The position numbers and the translations under genes are program-made. This document shows, piece after piece, positions 55,801-64,000 of a stretch of 64,000 nucleotides of DNA. Each line of letters opens with the position of its first letter. The stretch's first letter is position 1. Origin of the DNA: Phanerochaete sordida (lineage: Eukaryota > Basidiomycota > Agaricomycetes > Polyporales > Phanerochaetaceae); assembly GCA_019973155.2 (NCBI GenBank), contig BPQB01000077.1:96025-160024 (forward strand), read 5' to 3'. The notes beneath the pieces were generated by a model. That model saw only the letters and a program-made list of their open reading frames with translations, searched no databases and was not told the DNA's origin.

Positions 55801-57367
55801 TGCGTCGCTACTCATACCTGAGCGGGAGCGATCCGCTGCCAGATAATACTGATTCGCGGCTGCGAGTGCGTCCTTCTCCGTGAGACGTAGCCCTCTAGGA
55901 TCTGACCGAATCGGCAGTTATATGTGCTATACGGGCGGAAACAACAGATCATGCCCTTTCTGATCGTCGCATGCTAACTCTACGTTGCTCCCAAAGCAAT
56001 GCTCATAGACATGACGATGGGCAATCTACAGGGCACGTGCCAGGCCTGCCACAGTAAATCCGACGCCGATGCATGTATTGGGCTACCCATCCTACTTTTG
56101 TCTTTATCTGGAATCCAGGCCTCGTGTACGAGCCTATACGCGTGGCTCCGGTCGCGCACTAGGCGTCGAGAAGCCGCGGTTAGCTCATCGCCTTGTCACT
56201 GATATCCCAAAAGCTTGCATACGCCACGCTATCATATCGCGGCGCTAGCTTCTATCCCTTGATAGTATCAAGGATGCAAGAAGGCTGGGTGGTGCCCAAA
56301 AGCGAGACAACTGTAAGGTGCGTCCGAGTCTGCCAAGCCAGCACAATTGCAGCGACGGGGCAGCACTTACAGTGAATCCTGTCAGAATTCAAGTCCTTGA
56401 AAGGTAAATGGGTTGGAATTCAGACACAGATAGGCTTTAGAAGTCGAGGGTCGCGCGTGCCAGCCCAGTCGGAATATTTAGACTGGAGGCAGTCGATTTG
56501 TCCAGCTAATTTCAGGGATTCCCGTCGTGCTGCGCCACACATGATACTCAAGCCGCTACAGGCTCTGCCTACCAGGTTAGCACAAACACATCAATTGTCC
56601 AGCTCGTCTGACGCGGCCGCGATGCAAGAAGCAGACGCGGACACGGCCAGTCAGCTCGCGAGCTCCGACCACGTGACGCACGCGTCGCGTCAAACAGGCC
56701 TCCTCCGGAGCGACACAAAAACCCCGGGCGCGCGGGGCGCGGTCCACACGTCACCGCCGCGCTCCTCGGCCGGAGCTGCGCCAGGGCCCAGGCCTCAAGG
56801 CCCTCGCGCGTCGCGGCGTCGGCGCGGCTCGTCCGCGGTGCAGGCCCGCGTGCCCAGCGCGTTCGGGGCCCGTCGCCGCGGCGCGGCGCGGCCAGCACCG
56901 CTCCACGCCGCGCCCAGGCGGCGGACGCGGGCCCGGGGCGCACGCGGCGCGTCGATTGCCCGATGCGCGGCGTGCGGCAGGCGCGCGGTCTGGGCCGAGC
57001 CAAGGGGGCTCGGCGGCGGCGGTGCGGACGCGTGGGGGCGCGCGGCGGGGCGAAGAGAGTTTGGGCGGGGGCGTGGGCGTGTGTGGGTGCTGTGGGTCCC
57101 CGCGTGGGTGATTGCTGATCGATTTCGCGGGCGCGGCGGCGTCCACAACATACGATATATGAAACCCACGTGACGGCGCCGCAGCAAATGGAGGGCTGTC
57201 TGTGATCGCGCGCGGCGTGCGTGCGGCTTCTGTGGCACGGGCTGCTGGAGATTGGCCTCGGTGCGAGGCAGAAATGCGACGTATGGAGAGAAGAAGCTAT
57301 TGTCGTACATCAGCATCTGATACACAGCGATGAGAGGTGAGTATCTGGCAGTAAGCAGCGCGGGGAA
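52885..57367. other. Gene-poor stretch of 4.5 kb
   Basis: No gene is supported. A coding-like fragment near 53530-53605 (TWQALQFPSFIPDDVDFES, then GTAAGG) lacks a start and partners. From 54.4 to 55.2 kb and from 56.6 to 57.1 kb the DNA is very GC-rich with long overlapping frames of Arg/Ala/Pro low-complexity sequence on several strands, which is expected by chance at that composition. No rRNA, tRNA or transposon end was recognised. Confidence 0.5.
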
Positions 57368-57786
57368 TTACATACAGTACCGCAGCTGATTGAAACGAGC
57401 TTCTTCGCTTTCGTTCGTATCGAAGCGCCACCACCACAAACTTGTGCGGCGCTTCTCGTCGAACCACCCTAGCGTCCTAGTCCAGATCGTCAGGTTCACA
57501 CCACCGAATGCGCACAAGGAGACGAATCTTCTCAAGAGAAGCAGCCGCTGGCACACTCCCCGGGACTCCCCAGTGCCGATCCCCAGCCTTCGTCTCTACT
57601 CCCGCCTGCGCCCCGCCCGGGCCCTGGTCCCTCCCCAGGTGTCTCCGAAGACCATGCCTCGTGCACTTCACTCCACCGGTCGCCTGCAGCAGACGTCTCG
57701 TACCTCTCCATGTCCCCGCCTCGCTCAGCCTCTACTGACTGTACGCGCCAGTCTCCCATCGACTCCCCCGCAGCATCAGGCCCCAT
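57368..57786 (-). CDS. Possible small two-exon gene, tryptophan-rich C-terminus
   Basis: The model is weak but consistent. ATG at 57786 (MGPDAAGESMGDW) lies about 65 bp behind a TATA-like TATTATAG (57849-57856, minus). Exon 1 (57557-57786) is Glu/Gly-rich. An 80-nt intron (57477-57556) starts GTGTGC and ends CTGACGATCTGGACTAG, with a good branch site. Removing it keeps frame and gives TLGWFDEKRRTSLWWWRFDT and SEEARFNQLRYCM, then TAA at 57368. The total is about 112 residues. There is no family match I can name. Exon 2 could end earlier at GTATGT and continue further downstream. Confidence 0.32.
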
Positions 57787-58005
57787 ACGCGAGTGGTGGA
57801 CAGCGACGGTAGCGTCGATTAGAATTACATCTACTAGTACAGCGCAAGCTATAATATGGGGCAGCCATGGACAGCGTTCGGTGATGCATGGGCAGGTCTA
57901 CGCGGGCATAAATACGCAGTTGCAATGTTCGTGCGGATGAGCGGGGGGTATGCGATGCTTTTGGGGACGTGCCCAGGGTATGGCCTGGCGCAGCGCCGGC
58001 GCGGG

Positions 58006-60164
58006 CTACTCGCGCGTGCGGCCCGCGACGAACGGGCCCTCGAGCGGGACGCGCAGCCGCGGCGCGGCGGCGTTCCACGAGCGCCACGCGCCGACGAGCG
58101 TGCGCCCGCCGACGACGTACCCGCGGAAGACGGCGACGCCGAGGTCGAGGTGCTGGCGCGGGACGCGCACGAGCGCGACGAGCCCGTCCCAGCGCCGCAC
58201 GCGCCCGTAGAACCAGAACGGGTGCCACGCCTCGCCGTGCGCCGGCACGCTCTGCGCCGCGTCAGCTCTGCGCACGCACACACCAGCGCGCCACGCACCT
58301 CGCCCGTCAGGACCACGTCCCGCACGCCGTCTGCGTCCGCCTCCGCGTCCTCCTCTGCGTTGTGGTCGGCGCTGCCGCCGTAGAGCGCGCGTGCCTCGTC
58401 CTCCGCCACGCGCAGCACCGTGTCGAGGTCCTGCGCCCCGAGCGCGGTGCGCACGGCGTCCTCCTCGCTCGGGACGTCGTGCGCGTATCCGGGCGGCGGA
58501 AAGTCCTGGAGCGTCGCCACGCGGGTCGAGTTGCGCTCCGCCGCCCGCGCGCGGCACGTCGCACACGTCTCGGCGCTGTGCGCGGTGGGGCGCCCCTCGT
58601 GGTACGTCGCGTACTTGTACACGCGCCCGTCGCGCGCCTGGACGGTGAGCACGTCGTGCTGCTCGCGGAAGCTCGTGCCGGGCGGGAACCACGCGTTGAC
58701 GACGCCGTCGTCGTGCGCGCGGCCGTCTGCGGCGGGCGCGCCGTGCGGCACGGGCGTGTGCAGGCCGACGCAGTGGTGCTCGCGCAGGCGGAACGAGATC
58801 GGGAGCGTCACCATCGCGGGCACGCCCGGCATGTACTGCGGCGTCTTCACCGTGTCGAGGTACGCGGTCGGGCCAGACATCTGAAACGCCGCGTCAGCGA
58901 ACACAAGGCCAGGTCGTGATGGGGAGACACACCAGCATGCGACCGAACCAGCTCCCGCTCAGGGACCCGTACGTGAACACTGAACGGCCAGGGACACGAG
59001 GAACGAATGGATCCGCGCAGAACCGCATGCGATTCAAGTCGTTGTCCCATGCGAGGCTCGCCGGAGACTCGCCTGCGAGTCTGTGCCAGCTGCCCTTCGG
59101 GACGACGCTCGCGGCCTTGTGGGCGTTGAAGTGCTTGTAGTCCTCCTGCGTGGCGTATACGCCGTGGATGCCGACGGCATGCGCGGCCTCACGATTCGCC
59201 GGGATGTTCTGGGGGATGCGGTACGCGATCGCTTCGGAGCGTGCGAAGTAGAGCAGGCTCGCGTATGTTGCAGCCAGCGGCGGGCGTATCTTGATGTGCA
59301 TGCCGTAGTGAACGTGTTCGACGCGTACATTGCTGCGAGGATATGGCGGGTACGGGCCGTGTGGGGTTTGCAGGAGCGCGGTGGGGTGGGCGAGGGCGTT
59401 GGCAGGGAGCGGCAGACGGAAGTGGATGTCGGGCGCGTGGAACGAAGCGTACTTGAACGGAGCAATGACGTACGGCCGAGTGATTTCCATGAGCTGCCGA
59501 CGGTCCTCGGGACTCTCCGCGTGCAGGGTTTCTGAACGGTATCAGAAAACGTGAAGATAGAAGTGGGCGGGGAGGCTGTCAGCGACCGGACGATCAGGGC
59601 TGAGAAACCGCACGGGGACTTACCGCTGTCGGTCATGTACCACATGAGGTAGAGCGCGAGCGCGTTTGCGGTGGTGTCCAACGGCCAGCCGTGGTTGCTC
59701 TCGTGACCGTCCCAGAGGCGCGTGCGCACGAAGGCGTCGACGAACGCGCCGAGGCCGGCCAACTGGAGCTGCGCGTGGTTGCGGCCGTCGTTCTCCGCGA
59801 GCAGAAAGAAGGCGGCCCAGAGCGTGCGCTCAAGGACGTCCGGAGGTGCAGCGAGGTCGCGCGAGCGGATGCGCTTCAAGGCCGCGCAGTACTCGCGGAG
59901 TTGCGAGGCAAGGGCCGGGCTGTACAGGGCCCTGTCGCCGAGATGTCGCGCGGCGGCGCCTGTGTCAAACTTGAGTCGGAAGATGCGGCCGTAGAGGTGG
60001 TTGTTGTGCGTCGGCGAGAGCAGGACGTAGATGTGCTGGCACGTCTGGAGGAGCGCGACGAGGTTGTCGAGGAGGCCGAGAGACTGGGTGTTGGCGACCT
60101 CGACGGCGATGCTCTGGAGGACGTCATGTGGCAGGAGGCAGAGCATGCATGACTGGGTGATCAT
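58006..60164 (-). CDS. F-box-like protein, four exons
   Basis: The ATG at 60164 gives MITQSCMLCLLPHDVLQSIA, then VALLQTCQHIYVLLSPTHNN and HLYGRIFRLKFDTGAAARHL, the arrangement of mushroom F-box-like proteins in which the box is followed by LYxRIFxxKFD. Three introns (starting GTAAGT, GTGTGT, GTGCGT) connect TDS to ETLHAESPEDRRQLMEITRP, RML to MSGPTAYLDTVKTPQYMPGV, and LTGE to SVPAHGEAWHPFWFYGRVRR. The middle includes RVEHVHYGMHIKIRPPLAAT and RMRFCADPFVPRVPGRS. It ends LEGPFVAGRTRE at 58006. The length is about 650 residues. The conserved GxWHPFWFYGRVRxWDGL end suggests a folded C-terminal domain, unknown to me. A protein-degradation adaptor role is inferred only from the F-box-like start. Confidence 0.8.
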
Positions 60165-63100
60165 GACCACAGACGGGACGAGGCAGGTGACGAAGGGGTC
60201 GGGAGAGAGGGACGTCAGGTACCATTTATACGGAGGCGGGACCGGCTATCTATCGAGGCGAAGCAGGGGCGGCGCCTGAGGGCGTCGACGGCCAGGCAGG
60301 AGGTTCGGGGAGAGGGCAGTGGGGACCAAACTGCGGGAGTGGAAGAGCTTGTTTCGCTCGTCTTGGGGGATACGGTCAAGATTTGATGGGAGAAGTAGTG
60401 CAGAAAAGGACCCACCTTCGGAACCGGCTCTGGGACGAAAGTGTGCCGCTGTCTCGCATTGGCCTTGGCCTCCGTCTCGTCCGTCCAGCGGGGCATCCGA
60501 AGCGACATGAGGAACGGAGGCAAGATGCAGGGTCACCGCAGGCGCCTGCCAGTGCCTTCCTGATCAGGAAGGGCATGGTTTGCAGTTCGCCGTCTCCCAC
60601 GCCGGATTGCACCCTCTCCCTCTCACGTTCACTTCGCTTCATGCCCTCGTCCTCGGCTGTCGTCGGTCTTCCCAAGGAGCATTCTATCCTCGCGACCCTC
60701 TGCCATCGCTGCTCGACGCCGTCCTTCGCGGGAGAATAGCCCAGACACGCCCCGCGCCGCGCGAGGCGTGCAGCGCAGCGTGCCAGCGTTGCTCTAAAGT
60801 TAGGATCGTCATGCCGTACGCCCTCACGTTAACCGCTTTTATGTCCTGTCTCGTTTTCAATACGTGATCTCGACCTCCCGCGACAGATGACTTGCTCGCC
60901 CAGCCAGAGATCGCGGTTCGCCCGGGCAGGTTCGGATGGCAGGGCACGCTCCCCTGCCGCCGCTCGCGCGTCCACGCACGCGCACGCACACGCGCCGGCG
61001 ATTCATGCCCCATGTTCATCCTGAACGCCGCTGCGCGCGCTGACGCACGGGCCCGGCACATGCTCGTCTCAGTGCAGCAGGTCGCGCCCGGGGCCCTGTC
61101 CCCCGGCCGCGCCGATCCGCCGTCGTGCGCTGGCCAGCCCCGCCGCGAGCCGCGCGCAGATTTCTGTGCGCCACAAATGCCAATTGTGCGCAGAACAGGG
61201 GTGCCGTCGCAGGCTGCGGTGCGTGTCGTAACAGGCCAAAGTCCGCTGGGGGCTTCCGCGCGCCATCTCGAGCTGACGCAGCCGCCCGTCAATGCGGGCT
61301 TCTCCCGGGGGCCCGTTGCCAGTGGAGACCGTGCGCGCGCGCGCAGCGCGAGGGGCCCACCCGGTGTCGCTCGCCGTGGGCGGGCCTCGATCCGCGTAGG
61401 TTCGATCCTGCCTGTGCGCGTCGATGTGGGCCCGCGGGGGCGCGTTCTGATATCAGGGCGTTGCAACGTCGCTAACGCGGACTCCGCTCGCTAGGCCGCC
61501 ATCGCGCACGGCGCTGCTGCGCACGTCGAACGTGGCGGCGACGGGGCTGCTCCGCCGACGGCCAGCCTGCGCGGGCGGTGCGCGTGCCGGCCGACCGCCG
61601 TCGCTCGCCTTCGCACTGGCAGCGGGCTCTTGCGTCCCCAGCGGGCAAGGGAGGTGCCTTTTCCGGCCGCGCTGCCAGTAGCACCCAGGCTCCCATCAAC
61701 TCCGACGATGGCCCTCCCACGCCTGATGCCATCCCTCTGTCCGATGCCATCGACCTGCCTAATCCGCCGCGACCTCCGCTCTGGCGCTTGTGCGCGCACT
61801 CCGGACGCTCCCCGAACGCGGTCTTCTGGCTGCAGACGCAGCACGCCGGCCATCTCCCTCCCTCGCCCCCGTTTCCCTCGCAGCCCCCTTGCCGACGCGT
61901 CGCGCTGATGGCCTGCCCCCGCTCGGTCCCCTGCTGCCTCTTTGCCGCGTCCTTATCCCCGTGCCGCCCCGCGCCCTGCGACGTTCCCATGTCGCTCGTT
62001 TCCCGGATACGCCTATTACGTGCGCGCGCGAGCGAGGCTTGGCGCGGCTGCCGTAACGTGCGCACGCGCCGCCGCAGCCGCGCGAGCCGCATTGCCTGCT
62101 GATCGCCCGCAACGAGGCCCCGCTTCTTCGGGCGGGCGTGCTCTGATCCTGCTGCACCGCCGTGTGTTCCTGGGATCGCAGAACTGGCTATTGAGTTTGC
62201 GGCGGACTGCCGCCGACGGGACACGCCGCGGCCTTCGCTTCGTGCGGCCGCCCCCTGCGTTTTCCATGACATCAGCACCAGCACGGCATCCCTCCTCGGC
62301 GGGCGCCCGTGCCACTCGTCTGCCAGCACCGCACTGCGCAGGTGCGTGTCTCGCCTTCCTCCACCGCGCAAGCTGTGCAAGACGGGGCTTCTTTCCTGTC
62401 GGCGGCTGTCCCGCGTCGTCCGCCGACGCCGTTATGCTTTTGCGGAGCGCCTCTGCGCGACGGAGGTCAGGCGACTGGCGGCCGAGCGCGATGACAAGCT
62501 CGTCCGGGCTGGGAATTTGTCGCGGTGTGTAAGACATCGCTGAAATTGCATCGCATCTGCCGTCACCATTCGGTAATCGGGCGATGGGCGAGCGGAGGAA
62601 GAACCAGTGCTCCTCGCGTCGGTGCATCAGCGGACGCTCTGGTCCAAGGATCCCATCTTCTCGCGTGGCCCATTTCGAATCGCGGCCAACGCCCGCAGGC
62701 GCGCGCGCCCTCCGAGGCGCACCCCTTCCCATTCCCGTCGCGCGCAGCCGTTCCCACACGCATCGCCCGTGTGTCTGGCGCCGGACGGGGGCAGGCCACG
62801 GCGCGTGAGCGGCGGCGCTGGCCCTCCCCGCGGCGACTTGGATCGCGCGCCGCGCGCGCCGACACACGTTCGCGCCGCGCGCACGGCGCGTCGCAGCCCT
62901 GCCGGGCAGCATCCCCACGGCACCGCGCCCCCGGGCGAGCACTAGCACGAAACCCAAACGTGCCGCCCCAGCACCGTGCCCCCGCCCCACGCGTGCGCCC
63001 CGCCCGCGCGGCGGCGGGCCCGCTATTACGTGCCATCACGCCCCGGCCAGCGCGGCGGCGCGCCCCATCTTTATGATCGGGTTCGCCGCTGTTTGCGTTC

Positions 63101-63975
63101 TGTCACCCGGGCGGGAGCGCGCGCATGCGGCCGCGCCGGGCGGGGGCGCGCACGGGCACGCCGGTGCGCGTGTGGCGTGCGGCGCGGCGTGCGCTGCGCG
63201 TCCGGACGTGCCCTTCGCGCGGATCCCGGGGCGTGCGCGTGCGGCGTGGGACAGTCGCGGGGCGCTGCAGCGCGCGCGGCGCGCAGGCCGCCCACGCCGC
63301 GGGCTCCGTCACGGCCGTGCTGCACCGTGATCCGCGCGGCGCCGCCCGGGCGGCCCCCGGGGGACGTAAGTCGCGTTCTGTGCGCGCTGTCCGGGGGCGC
63401 TGCGCTGCCCAGCCCGGGCCAGGCCCCAGGGGCTGCGCGCTGCCCTCTGCGGCCACGCTCGTGCGTGCGCGGGCGCTGCTCGTGTGCGCTGCGGGCGGGC
63501 GCCGCGGACGGCTCTTCGCGCGGCGTGTGCAGGGTCGCGCTGGTGTGCTGGTGTCCCTCCGCGGGCACGCGCCGCTGCGCTGGGCAGGTGCGCCGGTGCG
63601 CCTGGGTGACGCGATGTCCGGATGTCCAGCGCGCCCCGTGGCCCCAGCGTGTCGCGCACAATCCGCTAGCGAAATGCAAATGCGACAGCGTCCCGGGCAG
63701 CAACAACGGCCGTGCGCGGCCTATGTGTCACCGCTGCACGCTGCACGTCACGACGCCCCGCGCGCGCCCCCGCAGAAGCCGGCGAAGCAGCAGAAGCAGC
63801 CCGGCACAGCACCGCCCCAGAGGCTGTCCGCGCGCGGCCGCTGTTCCTCTCCCCTGGGAAGGACACCCGCGCGCGAACGTAAGTAGACTTCCCTTCGCTG
63901 CCAATCACCTATCACTGACGGTGCCTCGCAGCGCGGCCGCCCCCACGCCCACGGACACGCCGGCGCGCTCCCGGG
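60165..63975. other. Gene-free, increasingly GC-rich terminal stretch
   Basis: Beyond the F-box promoter no gene is supported. From about 60.9 kb the DNA is visibly more GC-rich than the rest of the window; 62881-62940, for instance, has only 10 A/T in 60 bases. Many long frames overlap on both strands, all Arg/Ala/Pro/Gly-rich. Two segments look slightly more protein-like (SYTPRQIPSPDELVIALGRQ on minus near 62.5 kb; INSDDGPPTPDAIPLSDAID on plus near 61.7 kb) but have no support. No telomere repeat is present. Confidence 0.5.
60223..60230 (-). promoter_or_regulatory. TATA box of the F-box-like gene
   Basis: TATAAATG on the minus strand, about 60 bp upstream of the ATG at 60164. Confidence 0.55.
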
Positions 63976-64000
63976 CCCCCCCCCCCCCCCCCCCCCCCCC
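63976..64000 (+). repeat. Homopolymer of 25 C at the window end
   Basis: Bases 63976-64000 are all C and may continue past the window. A natural tract this long is rare; an assembly or read-end artefact is equally possible. Confidence 0.9.

Noticed and set aside
61472..62990. Two minus-strand frames of 302 and 324 codons in the GC-rich end
   Set aside because: Stop codons are rare at this composition; residues are low-complexity and no start, splice or family logic supports them.
63976..64000. Telomere
   Set aside because: Fungal telomeres are TTAGGG-type repeats; a pure C run is not one.

Overview
The window reads as nuclear DNA of a filamentous basidiomycete (Agaricomycetes; a wood- or litter-decay fungus, perhaps Polyporales, though the order cannot be fixed from sequence alone). 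The reasons are dense introns of about 45-80 bp with GT..AG ends and CTNAC-like branch sites, a CBM1-tagged GH5 mannanase, polyporopepsin-type aspartic proteases, a Ppo/linoleate diol synthase, MYND-finger and F-box families, and a NACHT-type STAND protein. Coordinates run from start codon to stop codon, introns included.

Layout. 1-975: partial secreted endo-mannanase (minus). 2.1-8.5 kb: a conserved hypothetical, a DUF726 alpha/beta hydrolase and SRP14, all minus. 8.8-10.7 kb: siroheme-pathway Met1/CysG-like enzyme (plus), divergent from SRP14 with a GC-rich foldable element between them. 10.8-20.3 kb: two serine carboxypeptidases (S10) and one aspartic protease (A1), interleaved with F-box genes and a divergent pair made of a Doc/Fic-fold gene and a small gene with an AbrB-like motif pattern. 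21.7-23.5 kb: an inverted copy of the F-box segment at 12.7-14.8 kb. 23.8-26.6 kb: a STAND/NACHT protein with a damaged Walker A. 27.1-31.6 kb: fatty-acid dioxygenase-P450 fusion lacking the P450 cysteine. 33.1-41.8 kb: DUF2235 hydrolase, two MYND proteins and an F-box protein. 42-49.3 kb: tandem duplication carrying two A1 proteases. 49.5-52.9 kb: third MYND protein and histidyl-tRNA synthetase with two in-frame starts. 52.9-57.4 kb: gene-poor. 57.4-60.2 kb: a possible small gene and an F-box-like gene. 60.2-64.0 kb: no convincing gene, increasingly GC-rich, ending in 25 consecutive C.

How the genes work together. The five secreted acid peptidases (A1 endopeptidases, S10 exopeptidases) and the mannanase fit extracellular digestion of protein and hemicellulose. 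Housekeeping genes (SRP14, HisRS, Met1-like) are scattered between them. Much of the rest is lineage-specific and duplicated: F-box, MYND and STAND genes, with one inverted and one tandem segmental duplication. The most unusual unit is the divergent Doc-like gene plus AbrB-like neighbour at 15.1-16.1 kb, which has the gene composition of a bacterial toxin-antitoxin pair but here lies in fungal chromatin and is interrupted by introns.
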